Assembly (NCBI GenBank): GCA_038503065.1
Contig: JBCAMK010000019.1
Coordinates: 1,054,001-1,118,000 of the forward strand
From: Paragyromitra xinjiangensis
Lineage: Eukaryota; Ascomycota; Pezizomycetes; Pezizales; Discinaceae
DNA: 64,000 bases
Direction of reading: 5' to 3'
Each line of letters begins with the position of its first letter. The stretch's first letter is position 1. This document shows, one piece after another, positions 40,613 to 52,400 of the stretch. A program made the translations under genes and the position numbers. Under the pieces are notes generated by a model. That model ran no database searches and was not told the origin of the DNA. It saw only the letters and a program-made list of their open reading frames with translations.

Positions 40613-43600
40613 TGCTTTATCCTGCCCTTGCATTTTACGTACAGACGGTGAATGAAGGGAGGCGTAGGATTGCATGTAAATCCCACGAAGGGAGAAAAAG
40701 AAAAAGGAACGAGCGAGACGGTGAGCGGATTTAGATTGAGCTCACTCTCAGAGGTAGGTGTTGTAAAAAAATAAATAAAAAAAGATATAAAAGGTAAAAA
40801 CGGGTTAAGAGGGCGAGGCGAGGAGGGAAAGGAGAAGGAAATGAGGAAAGCAACAGCGATCCCAGTTGGTATAGCGGAGAATTGCGTTTGGGCAGGGACC
40901 CTGGAGGGAGGGGGGGAATAGAAGGAGGATGCTTAGATGACGATGGGGGGGGGGGGGTGCACAGAGCGTGCTTCCGGTTCAATAAAGATGTGGGACGCGG
41001 ACGCGGCAGGGGCTAGTTTCACGATGAGCTGCGAAGACCCTCGAATGGGAGTTACAGCCACAGCAAACGGACGTGGACGTGGAGATACTTGTTGGTTGAC
41101 GATGACGATAGGTACGATTCTGACCGAGCCGGGGAAGAAATCGTGAGCTTTCTAGTGTTTGTGGGGAAGGAGAATTGAGAGGGAGGCTGTATGGGAGGGG
41201 GAAGAGAAAGTGAAGAGGCTGAGGAGGTGGGAAAGAAGACTGTAAAGAAACGATAGGAAGGGGAAGGGTACGTGATCAAGGGGATGGTGAACGAATTGAT
41301 CAAAGAAAGTCGCCGCCGCACTGTGGAGAAAGGCTGGAGATGAAGCAAGCTGGGCGCTGAGGCTATGTACCTATTATTTGTCCACCACACCAGCGTAGAG
41401 GTGCACAAACCCAAGAATGTTTGTGATGTCCACTTGCGCTAAACCTTTCGCTTCTCTCCTGGGAGGAAAATTGGCAAGGCCGAAAGCACACTGAAAAAGT
41501 AGTACCAAAAAAATAAGAATGGAGGATCCCAAGAAAGAATGGATAGCGATAAAGAGAGCCAAGTGTGTGAACTCGCGATCGTCCAAGAGGCAGACAGTAC
41601 CCTCTCCCCACAACTATAATACGAAACGCCACCAGCGGTGGACAAAAAAGACAACCTTTTGTATGATAGGTAGATAGGTAGTCCTAATATTCACTTCTCC
41701 CCTTCGCAGCCCTTTTCACTACACCATAAGAATCTACCTTGCTGAATGAAAGCGAAAATAAATCGAGAGAAAAAATCGAGGTCTGGTTGGAGTCCTGCTC
41801 GTGTTTCGTAGGCTCGGGCAAATTCGCTCGGCGAAGGGGGAAAAAAAAGAACGGGAAGAATCGAAACAAATAGGTCGCTAAAATACCAGTATACAAAATG
41901 CGTCGCGTTTGCCCACTTTATATCTGTGCTAATGGTTGTTAGGTTGATATGGGGAGGCTTGTGGAAAAGAAAAAATAGAGATCGTCAGGAAAAGGGCGCC
42001 CTACTGTTAGGCCCAAAAGCGTTACGTTAATCTTTTTCTGTCACTAGTGTTTCTCTTGTGCACCTACCCGCCGCGCCGGGCGCGTTGTGTGTAATTATAG
42101 TAATATGCCTTAAACAACGAATGGGCGACTGGGCGCCTCATCTGTCAATGTCCCGAATGCCGCCGCATTTGCAGCCACTGACAGCCGGCTGCTATGGGAT
42201 GGGTACACTTACGGAGAATCGATCCCAGACACATGTGCACACCTGTAACTAAAAAAATTCGATCTGCTCTACTTGAACCATTCCATACCGATGATGGAAA
42301 AAGTTCGTGTTTAGGATGTGCACGATTACCGAGTGACTCGCGTCTATGAAACACTGTGATCGGAGTTGGGCGAAGCGAAAGCGGTTCGCAAGAATCAAGC
42401 CTCTTCCGGCACAATGCATAACAGGCAGGCTTTTACTAGATGAACCCTCAACCATAATGGCTACTCTTGGCGCATCTTCACCTCATGGTATCGGTACAGG
42501 GGATTAATCATTAGTACCAGCTTCGATCGACACTGGTGGTTAACCCATATATATTCGCTTAAGAATTGTAGATTTTTTTCGATGTTTGTACCGTCAGTAA
42601 TATTAGTTAATGAGGCTATCTACTCCAACTTAGTTTCACGGAGGTGCTTGTTCTTTAGGCTATTTGTACAAATTTGTTAAGGCTACATGTGAGTAGGTAT
42701 CGATCGGGAGTATGCAGCTCTGCTGGAAGACCTAAGCAATTTCTAAGGAGGTTGGTGGAATTTATTTGGCAAATCGATAACCTTCCTAACGCCCCCCAAC
42801 CCACAGGTGACTCCAATTTCAGATGAACTACTTAGGTAGAATCAGAACTAGAAAACATGGAGGTGTGGCTTTCTATGCAACGGTATCCGTGTGCTATTTC
42901 CTAGCATACAAAGCCACGCACCTCTTGCTTTCCGATTCTTATGGTACTACCCAAGTCCTGAAAGCAAACCCTTTTACTTATGTTTGAGGCGAGGTTTGCT
43001 GTTGCCTTCCGCTTTGTGGCAGTGATTTTTCCTTGGCAGACTTGTGCTTTTTGTGCCATCCGACCCATTCCAAACTGTTTGATATCTTAAAAGGTGGGGT
43101 CTATAGTTTTTTTCTCGTTAAAAAGAAATAGCTGAACATATGTCTCTCCTTTTGTTTATGCGCCTGATACTTCTTCTTCCTAAGAGTTTCCTCTTCTCTA
43201 GAGGGGTTTCTTCAGTCTGCTACTACTGATTCTAAATGCGTAAAACATACAGAGCTCAAACATGCGCCTATCGCCCCCCTCTGACTGAAAAATAGGGTTT
43301 CCATCCATCCATGATGCAATTAGTTTAAAGGGGTGGAATGAGCAGGCTAATATTTCGTAATGATGATAAGGAAATAGTTTGAGGTGGTGGGTAGAGATAG
43401 CTGAAACTGAAGAAGGGATAGAGTAACAACTTTGAGGCAGGGTGGAGCGGTGGCATGTCGGAAAGGGTAGCGAAATGTATTATCTGCGAGCTAATCTAAA
43501 GAGATATGTTGCTGCTACGTTTATTTAAGTAAAACACTGAGAAGAAAGAGTATGTATTGAATCCTGGAGGCACTCGTCCCACGTGGAGAGTCCGACTTAC

Positions 43601-44089
43601 GATAATTCAATTTAATATAGGTATCAGGGCCAGTTCAAGAACCCGACCTGAACGGGACGCTTGAAAACTGTCCTTTTTAGAGTGAGGTGGGGTTATAGTG
43701 AGACCGCAATATCTTTGATAACCGAGTTAGAAGGACATTTCCTTTATATAATTTTCATCCCTCGCCTTTTCCTCCGTTAACCACTGATCGGCCGGTGATC
43801 CTTGGCAGCTCAATCATCTAGCCCTGACTAGGTATCAAAGTGACATATTATAAAGTGTATTCTATTCACCTCGGTCAACGCCCCGCTAGTAACACAAGCT
43901 AAAATAACCAAGAATACATATGTAACAGAATGCTATCCATGCTTTTCCACGGTTTAGCCTTAAACCAAGTATACGGTATCAGTCTCCCTTATCAATCATA
44001 TGGCCGGAAAGCATGTATCCTAAAGATAGATATAAACGAATTTTCAGACAGATCATCGCGATACTTCAAAGACGATCCCCAAAGGTGTG
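40613..44089. other. Long intergenic region between SHO1 and the amino-acid transporter
   Basis: The part next to SHO1 (40700-41700) is rich in CT on the minus strand, as expected for its promoter and leader, and contains a run of 13 G at 40945-40957. The rest is stop-rich with no convincing gene. An imperfect inverted repeat at 42830-42956 is listed separately. Confidence 0.5.
42830..42956. repeat. Imperfect inverted repeat, about 50 bp arms
   Basis: ACTTAGGTAG...GTGTGGCTTTCTATGC is followed, after a loop of about 25 bp, by GCATACAAAGCCACGCACCTC...CTACCCAAGT, its reverse complement with several mismatches. It could be a small foldback element or a structured RNA. No target duplication is obvious. 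Confidence 0.6.
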
Positions 44090-45932
44090 CTAGTGAGCGA
44101 CGACATAGAACGTATTGATAGCCAAACAAGTCACCATCACGACCAAACCATATATAGCGAGGGCAAGAGCACCCCTCCGAAGCAGTCTAGATTTCCAGGT
44201 GTCTGCAATCCCTGCATACTCGCCCAGTTCCTCGTCATCCATGTCTTCGTCATCTTTGAGGAGATGTTGGTGGTCGGATTCCGGGTTGGAGATTTTCCAG
44301 TAGAAAATACCGGGAAGGATACTGTAAAAGTATGAAGAATCAACAAATTGCCTAAATCAAGTTCATGAAGAAAGGACTCACAAACTGATGCTTGTCGATC
44401 CCGTACTACCGACGTACGCCAGCACCCTTTCCAGGCTGTTCACCAAAATAGCTACCACGAAGGTCCCAACTAAAATCGCCGTTGTGATGATCGCAAACCG
44501 CCTATCGCTCATCTCCGTCGACCTCGTCGTTACGACGGGCCTCGGCGTGCCTCGATTGGTAAACGGTCTCCACTTGAGAACGTTATCGATACTCGCACGA
44601 GCAGGGTGAGCCTGTAGAGGATAGCTAAACATCACAAGTATCACAATCGCTGCACGGCCGACGGTGGAGGTCCAGGATGCGGGGTACATGGCAATGATGT
44701 TGCCACCAACGTTGTCGCCGTAGGAGAGGTAACCAGTGAGAGCGACAAGGATGTAGATGAAGCCTGCTGAGCCAATGGAACCAGAGATGACACTGAGCGT
44801 GGAGCTGTGGGAGTTGTCCTTGATTTCATTGACAATTGAGAACATCTAGGGGATTCTTTAGTTGGCGAATCGTTTCCGAATGGGTTCGGGGAGGAGAAAG
44901 AAGTTACATTCTGATGACAAGTGTACGCGAACACAATGACCGGGAAAGTACTTAAAACCTCTATCGGACCAGCGGGGATGATTGGGCGAATGTTACCACG
45001 ATCCGCCCAGGTATCGCCGATTAAGAAGTGCGCAACCACAATGATAACGAGATATCCAATAGATACTAGAGCAATGAACGAGGTATATTTTAAAGAATCT
45101 AGTCGTCGAAGGAAGGAAAGTGGGATGACTACGAGCCTGAAGTATATTAGGGATTAGCAAGCCGCGTGATAGGGATAGTGTGGCCTACATGAACGCTGTG
45201 ATCCAAAAACGCCTGTCCATGAGATAGTCAATGCTTTCGGCATCTTTGTTAAAGCCCACGATAACCTGCGGCATAAGGTCTCCAATAATAATAAGGTATG
45301 ACACAGCCACGCCTACCAAACGTTTTAGTTAGCAAGCGAAAAAAAAGTGTTGAAATTGGAAATTAAGAAAGCCCAAAACCCTGGAAAAGAGAACCAACCA
45401 AAACACTTGATTGCAATCGCCGTGTCAAAAATCACCGCCGCATTCGGGTATGTCAATTGGCTTAATGAAAAGAAGCTTGCTGTCCCTCTCTCAAGATACT
45501 TGGCGCACCGCGCCTGGAGGTATAGCCCGAACCCGCTCATGAAACCGGAGAATACAATGACTAATACCCCTAAAGTGATTCCGAACCTGGCCATCGCATG
45601 AGGCATGGCGAGGACCCCTGCCCCGACAACTACCCGAAGGTTAGCAACTGATGAGAATCAGGCTTAGGGGAAGATAATATGTCCATACTGGTGTTCATGA
45701 GGTTTATGACGCTGCTTAGCCATGAGGCTTCGCCGGCCTGTACGGATTTGCCATGGCGCCGCCGTCCACTGTCCCGAAGGCATTTTGTCAGCCCCAGAAG
45801 TTTCTCAGAGAGGGGGGGGGGAGAGAAGATATCCTCTTTACCGTACCGTCTCGAATCGGGAGATCCAGGAGAGCTTGCGTAGACATCTTCCCGGTCTTGT
45901 TGGCTGATGGATTCGTAGTTTACTCCAGGCAT
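44090..45932 (-). CDS. Vacuolar amino-acid transporter, AVT5/6/7-like (AAAP family)
   Basis: Six exons: 45689-45932, 45399-45629, 45189-45312, 44908-45136, 44382-44845 and 44090-44321; 507 residues. The introns are 50-86 bp with GT-AG ends and matching phases. After a polar N terminus comes INLMNTIVGAGVLAMPHAMA, the first membrane segment typical of AAAP transporters. About ten more hydrophobic segments follow (MSGFGLYLQARC, YLIIIGDLMPQVI, VIVFAYTCHQNMFSIVNEI, ALTGYLSYGDNVGGNII, ILVMFSYPLQAHPARASID, FIYILVALTGYLS, FILPGIFYWK). In yeast the Avt3-7 members move neutral or acidic amino acids across the vacuolar membrane. Start chosen at the first ATG, MPGVNYESIS. The direction and substrate are inferred from family only. 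Confidence 0.88.
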
Positions 45933-46958
45933 GCCTGTTTGAGGTGTAGAATATGTCACGGAGTGAAAGTAAGAGAGGGGAGTAAACGGGAGCTGAGGAG
46001 AGAGCAACTATATGTTATGTATGAATCTCTAAAATTGGAAGGAAGGGATTAAGGAGAGAGCAAAAGAGAGAGAAATATAGCGGCAGCATGCACCGGTACG
46101 CATGTATTATGTGTGTATGTGTATATGAGCGTGGGAGTACTCTACATGTATGCCGTGGGTGTATTGTAACTGTGTGGGATATATGGATATATACTGTACG
46201 GGGGTGGATATCAGCTGGTCAGTGGGAGGCAACTCTCGAATCCCCAAGGAAGGGTAGGGTGTACATGTCGGTACATACACACTTATCAGTTAAGCTACGA
46301 AGGGGCCGAGGACGAACGAGTGGGAATCTAGCACAGAGGCAGGTGCAGCGCGTATTGCGTGCTGTGGTGTTTTTCTGAGGTGAGGTGAGGCGAGGTGGGT
46401 GACGAACCTTGCCCAGGGTTAGATCTGGCTGGAGATTCTTTGTGGTTGATTGGGGCTCGGCGGCAACTACCAGATGGGGCAAAACGTTGCCAAGGAGGAA
46501 CAGATGGATTCATGAACCAGCCTAGTTATCATTTCTCTATTATATGTATATAAAATATATGTAATACATGTACGTATCTACATGTACTCATGAATCCATC
46601 TACATGTATCCCATCCACCCACCCATCTGCCCATCTGCCCATCTCCCCATCTCCCCATCTCCCCATCCGTCCCATCCACCCCCATCGCCCATCCTCAATC
46701 TGGAAAGAATACTCCAGATGATGCATCAGGGCCAGGGTTAGAAACCCCCGCGTGTGAGTTCTTGGCATTCTCCCATCTGAGTATCGCGCAAGAAATTTCT
46801 CGTTCACACCCTCCTCCCCACCAAAATCTCCTCCATTACATGTCTGTAAATTATCAAGAGAATTCCAGTGTCAATTCCTTGTCACTTGTTGCAGCTTCGT
46901 ACCATACCACTCCCACCATTATTTACACAATTATCGACCCGACAACTCACCTTCCACA
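45933..46958. other. Divergent intergenic region with a CCCATCT simple repeat
   Basis: Lies between the divergent transporter and t6A dehydratase genes, so it should hold both promoters. It includes a CATGTA/TATGTA-rich part (46088-46300 and 46540-46610) and a CCCATCTG/CCCATCTC tandem block at about 46609-46686. No gene is supported. Confidence 0.5.
46609..46686. repeat. Tandem simple repeat, CCCATCTG/CCCATCTC units
   Basis: About nine 7-9 bp units of CCCATCT(G/C)(C) in a row, degenerating at both ends to CCCATCCACC. It sits about 275 bp upstream of the t6A dehydratase start. Confidence 0.8.
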
Positions 46959-48660
46959 ATGGACACCAAACTCCTCAACTCGCATCGAGCCCAACTAGCT
47001 CTCACCGCCCTTGTATCCGGTGTTGTTGTGGGGTCAACAATCCTTGCCTTCCAAAAAGTCAACCGTTTGTCCAAGGTCAAAAGTCTCAAGGACTCAATCC
47101 CACAAAGTTCGGGATCAACTGCTGCTGTGAGTATATCTTACCCTAAAAAAATGTCATGGATATATTCAAGTCTTGACTTCTCTATGAAAATAATTGTTCT
47201 TTATATATATATCTTTTGCTTTTGTCCAGCCTAACGTTTTCTAAATAATAAATATAAAAAAGCTCACGGACTATGGCGCTGCAGCAGCACACTCAAGGCT
47301 CCAAGATGAATCAGATGCTGTTCTCGCTGCGAAAGCTCGACGAGGAGATTGGGATGAAGGTAACCCAACATATACCCCTACCCCACCAAACTCTGCTAAC
47401 AGATTACTCACGCAAGACCTAATTCTCGAACAACTCGCCCGCAACCGTACCTTCCTAGGTGAAGATGGACTCCACAAAGTTCGACAATCTTTCGTGGTTA
47501 TCGTCGGCTGTGGAGGTGTCGGTTCCTGGGTCGCCACGATGCTCGTCCGTTCCGGTGTGGGGAAAATTCGACTCATCGATTTCGACCAGGTCACACTCTC
47601 CTCCCTCAACCGCCATGCCGTTGCCACGCTTGCCGATGTTGGGACGCCGAAGGTACAAGCCCTTCGGAAGCGATTGGAACAGGTTGCGCCTTGGGTGGAG
47701 ATTGATGCAAGAAATGAATTATGGAGGATGGAGGATGGGGATGAGCTCCTCGCTGGGGAGCCTACGTTTGTTGTCGACGCCATCGATAACATCGCGACCA
47801 AAGTAGACTTGCTCTACTACTGCAAGTCCCGTGGTACCTCAATTATCTCGAGCATGGGCGCTGGCTGCAAGAGCGATCCTACAAGAGTACCTCATCCTCC
47901 CCCTCAACACGATAAATACTCTTGCTCACACACCTAGATCTGCGTTGGCGATATCTCCGAATCTACTGATGACCCTCTCTCTCGCTCCACGCGCCGCCGT
48001 CTCCGGCAAAAAGGTATAACTTCTGGTATCCCGGTAGTCTACTCCACCGAAAAACCCGGCCCTGGCAAGGCATCCCTACTGCCACTCCCAGAAGACGAGT
48101 ACAAGAGAGGCAAAGTTGGTGAGCTGGGGGTTTTGCCTGATTTCCGGGTACGGATTCTCCCAGTTCTGGGCACGATGCCTGGGGTGTTTGGGCTTTGTCT
48201 TGCGAACCATATACTCACAACGATTGCGGGGTACCCGACGGAATACTCGATGGGGAAAGATAGAAGAAAACTATATGAGGAAATGATGGCGCAGTTGGCA
48301 GGGCAGGAAAGTCGATTGCGGGGAAACCTGGTAGGATTGAGGATACCCTTGAACGAAAGGGATGTTGGGTATGCTGTTGAAGAGGTGTTCAAGGGGAAAA
48401 GTGTGGTTTCAGGGTTCTTCACGCGATTAGTGTTAACAAGATGGGAGCCGCTGCCTGAGCGAGACGACGGTTTTTGGGGGGAGAATGAAAATCAAATCAG
48501 CCTGGATAATGTAGTAGTGATGACGAAGGACGAAGCAAAGAAACATGAGAAAGAGGTGCTAAAAGGGCGGAGGAAGGCGGAGGAGGTTTGGGGTGAAGAT
48601 GCGGTGAAGAGGGTGGAAGAACGGAGGAAGGAGGAAGCATTCTATGCGAGATATAGGTAA
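46959..48660 (+). CDS. tRNA threonylcarbamoyladenosine dehydratase (TcdA/ThiF-E1-like; yeast Tcd1/Tcd2 type)
   Basis: Four exons: 46959-47126, 47263-47359, 47417-47886 and 47938-48660; 485 residues. An N-terminal hydrophobic segment (residues about 11-32, LALTALVSGVVVGSTILAF) suggests membrane anchoring, as in the yeast mitochondrial outer-membrane proteins. The E1-like nucleotide-binding fold reads VVIVGCGGVGSWVATMLVRS, LIDFDQVTLSSLNRHA, FVVDAIDNIATKVDLLYYC and SSMGAGCKSDPTRI. VGDISESTDDPLSRSTRRRL and YSTEKPG follow, typical of the TcdA/Tcd branch. The enzyme uses ATP to cyclise t6A at position 37 of ANN-decoding tRNAs. The C terminus is charged. The second intron ends CGCAAG, a slightly unusual acceptor. 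Confidence 0.9.
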
Positions 48661-49210
48661 ATGGACAGAAGGTCTCTGATTGGAAGCCTGCAATGACTGG
48701 TGCGTAGAGATGGTTTGCGAGTTGTATCATGCGTGTGTGTGCATGCATCTCCTTCCCGAAAAGCTCGGACAAGTAGAGTTTCAGTTAAATGATAGGCTTT
48801 GAGACTGCTTGTACTATAGCACGGTCGTTACTACAGCACTAATTGGTGACAATCTAATAATCACCTTACTTTACCTCGCACCTAGCTACAAAAAGCCATC
48901 TATATATCCCGTTCACTCTGCATGTCGAAGTGCTACATCACCTAGTTAGAACCGTGGGGAGGCTTCCATTTTGAAATTTTGGAACTCCCATCTAAAGAAA
49001 GCTCCACCATTCTGTAACGGACACGAGTCATCACTCGGGCGTGGCGGCACGGATTACTTATCCCGAGGCTCAGGCACTCCTGGGTTAGGGTTCTGTCATC
49101 ACCTAACGCCTCAAGGCACTACTGTATCGTGCTTCATGCTTCCTCACTCACTCACTCACCCGTTCGTTCCCTCCCAGTTTAATCAATTCTCAACTCTTGC
49201 CGTCTCCACA

Positions 49211-50343
49211 ATGTCCAAATTCATGTCCCCTGTCTGGGCAGCCGATATCTTCGGTGCGTGGTCATCTCATTCCCGTCACCTTATACCTCTTGAGTACTAA
49301 TACTACAATACATAGCTGGAAAAGTTGTCTTCTGTACTGGCGGCGCTGTAAGCCCCACGTGCCCCCTACGACCACTCACATATCCTTCAAATACTGCACT
49401 CTAACAGTGCGTCCAGGGTGACATTTGCTCCGGCCAAGTATCAGCCCTCGTTCAGCTCGGCGCAAATGCCGCCATAATTGGCCGGCGAAAAGAAAAAACA
49501 GAGTTAAAAGCTGCTGAGATTCAGTCTCTCCGCGCCGGTAGCAAGGTGATCGGGATCTCCGCTGACGTGCGAGATTTCAAGGCGATGGAGGTGGCAGTGG
49601 AGAGGACCATAAACGAACTAGGGAGAATTGATTATGTTATGTTTGTGCATCCACCCTCCCTGCTCTCCCATGAGGGGCACTGAACAGGGATTGGATTTAA
49701 CAGCTGCGGTGCGGCGGGCAATTTCTTAGCGACCATTGAGAACCTTTCCGCGAACGCGTTCAAGTCAGTAATTGACATCGATGTCCTCGGTTCCTACAAC
49801 ACGGTTAAAGCATCACTCGAGGAACTCAAAAAGAACAGAGGAAAGATCCTGTTCGTTTCTGCCACGTTGCACTATAGTGGCCAGCCGTATCAAGCTCACG
49901 TATCAGCCGCTAAAGCTGCTATTGATGCTCTCTCACAGGTGCTATGCGTGGAGATGGGACCTTACGGAGTCACAAGTAATGTATGACCAGTTTCCAACTA
50001 TTACTAGCACTGAAATTGATTCCCCACTCTATAGTGCATAGCCCCCGGCCCCATCTCTGGAACCGAAGGCATGGCGCGTCTTGCGCGCGCCGATCTCCTC
50101 GAGACCATGGCGAAAGCTGTCCCTGTTCAGCACTTCGGAAAGGTCAGCGACATTGCAGATGCGACAGTTTTTCTGTTCTCGCCTGCTGGTGATTTCATCA
50201 GCGGGGATGTAATTGTTGTTGATGGTGGGGCATGGCATCAGCCAGGTGCTACAGGGTCTGGTTTGCTTTATCCAGAGAGTGTTCTGAGCGCGGGCGTAGT
50301 GGAGGGAGTGAAGGGGATGAGAAGGGGAAGCAGTAAACTATAG
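49211..50343 (+). CDS. SPS19: Peroxisomal 2,4-dienoyl-CoA reductase (SDR family, SPS19 type) with C-terminal SKL
   Basis: Five exons: 49211-49253, 49316-49347 (only 32 nt), 49417-49640, 49704-49980 and 50035-50343; 294 residues. The introns are 54-68 bp with GT-AG ends. The SDR nucleotide motif VVFCTGGAGDICSG, ADVRD, CGAAGNFL, the SATLHYSGQPYQAHVSAAKAA stretch and CIAPGPISGTEGMARLA fit the dienoyl-CoA reductase branch, where the usual YxxxK is not in canonical form. The protein ends GSSKL, a canonical type 1 peroxisome targeting signal. It would reduce 2,4-dienoyl-CoA with NADPH during beta-oxidation of unsaturated fatty acids. Confidence 0.9.
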
Positions 50344-50914
50344 AATGTGGGGGCTAAGTCTTGTTCTGGAATGGTAACGATACTGGGAACCACATTTCTT
50401 TCCATATATGCCATGTTATCTCGGTCATAAAGAACTAACCCAAACTGGGCTCGACTGAAATACTTCAATCGAAACTACTCTATCAGGAAAGTGGGTGCTT
50501 GATTGAACAGCAATTTCTAATGCTTAGCAGCCGTTTCTGGCACTTTTTGAGGTTTTCCGAAGGCCAATTCAGTCCAGGCCGGTTGTTTATTTTTCGCTTT
50601 TAATCTCGATGGATCTTTGGAGGGGTCTGACAAGCTTGGTTTCCCAAATATTTCAGCAAGCATGTTTTTTTCAATGGAAGGGCGAAATCAGAGCCCCAGG
50701 CCTCATATTCGCTAGAAAACAGGAAAGAAAAATAAAATTATAGCCCCCCCCATAAAACCCACTTTTCAATAGCACCTAAAACAATCGATCCGAGAGAAAC
50801 GACAGTATTGGAGTTTTTGAAACAAAAGGCCTCTAGCGAACCCATTTCTCCAGCCTCTTCTATTTTCAGCCGTTAAATTTTCACATTTCAAACGTTACAG
50901 CCACGATCCGCCTA

Positions 50915-52400
50915 TTAAGCAGCAGTAGCCTCGCCAGTCAGCGTAGCCTCCGCCTTAAACCCATTCTCCTTGGCCTCCTCATTTTCCTCAATATTCCCTG
51001 CCACTTCCTCTTTCCTCTCGCCCTCGCCAGTCTCATCGTTCTCGGTTTCAATTTTCGGGTTGTCGATAGCGACCTTGACAGCAATCTCCCTGCCATCGAC
51101 AACCTTGCCATTCATTTCCTCGACTGCCTTTTTTTGCAATTCCTCCGAAGCCAAGGTAACGAACCCAAAGCCACGGCCTTTGCGAGGTTCACCGCGTGCC
51201 TGGAGTTTACGGACCATGAAGCGGGGGATGGGACGAAGAGCGATTTTGGCAGACTCAGGTTGATATTCGGCGAAAAGCTCCTTAAGCTAGATATTAGAAG
51301 GATAAAGTTAGCGTAATCTTGATAACTATTATGCGGCTCGGTTTATCTTGCTTGACGTGATTTATTTACCTTCTCCTCGCTCAGTTCATATGGCAGATTG
51401 GCAACCATAACCTTGGTGGCGCTGGGAACACCATTCTCCGGGGGACCTCTTCTTCTCTTGCCTTTGAAAGCACCGGCAGTATTTTCCCCCTCGACGGAAG
51501 GCCCAGCGGGAGTGACAGCGGGAGCTTCCTCAAGAGTAGTTTCCGGGTCCGGGGCATCGATAGGCTCGGTAAGAGGAAGGACATTGGAAGTGGGGGTGAG
51601 CCCCTCTTCCGTGGCAGCTTCACCGGTAATAGAGGAGCCGTTTACACGGTTACCAGCACGGCTCTGTGAATGAAGTCAGTAAGATTAAACAGATACCAGA
51701 GAGTATGTGGGCATTAACCCTGCCACCACGTCCCCTTCCCCTACCACGGGTCTTGGGGCCCCCATGCCTTCTCCCTCCACCCTGTTGCTGGGATTGTTCT
51801 CCATCCTCCTCCTCTTGCTCACCCTCCGCGGGAGCAGTGTTGTTATTGTACCGTTCTCTCTTCGAAGCAGTTCCGGGCTTCCTAGCAAGCTGCACGCTCA
51901 CCTTCCTCTCTAAAACTTCCTGACCGCTGAGTTCGGTGATGGCACGTTCGGCCTCCTCTTTGGTCTTCAAGTCAACAAAAGCGTACCCGACAGCACGGCC
52001 ACTGCGTGGATTGGTCGGGATAGAGGTAGATTCACTTTAAAGATGTTAGTTCTTGATCGTGAGAGAAACGCCTATACGGCTATGCATGTTTCCGAAAGTC
52101 CGTAGCTGCAAATTCCCGAAAGCACAAAGAGCACGAACTGGAAACTCACATGTCAAACCCGGTGAAGAACTCCTTCAGCTGGTCATCGGTGGTGGAGTAG
52201 GCAAGATTGCCAATATAGAGCCTCCTGCCCTCAGCAGCAGAAGCAGCATGAGCGGCATGAGCAGCATCCGTAGCACTGGTCTCCTTGGGGGTAATGGAGG
52301 TGCTGGCAAGAGCTTCCGTGACATTCCGGACAGTATCCGAAGCAGTAGTGGCAACAGCAGGAGCAGCTCCGTTATTCTCGGCAGCGGTGTCGGCGGACAT
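50915..52400 (-). CDS. RNA-binding protein with RRM - RG-rich - RRM layout (Sbp1-like)
   Basis: Four exons: 52150-52400, 51719-52034, 51370-51663 and 50915-51286; 410 residues. Introns of 115, 55 and 83 bp have GT-AG ends. An Ala/Thr-rich N terminus precedes RRM1 (RLYIGNLAYSTTDDQLKEFF ... GYAFVDLKTKEEA). A Gln/Gly/Arg stretch follows with GRGRGRGGRSR, then a Pro/Glu linker, RRM2 (KVMVANLPYELSEEKLKELF ... GRGFGFVTLASEELQ) and an acidic tail. The two-RRM layout around an RG block is that of yeast Sbp1, a translational repressor that binds eIF4G through its RGG region; orthology is inferred from layout. The minus-strand leader is purine/T-rich, with an A run just upstream of the ATG. Confidence 0.82.

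Noticed and set aside
40945..40957. Run of 13 G as a regulatory element
   Set aside because: A homopolymer in a spacer with no conserved context visible; may also be a sequencing-length uncertainty.
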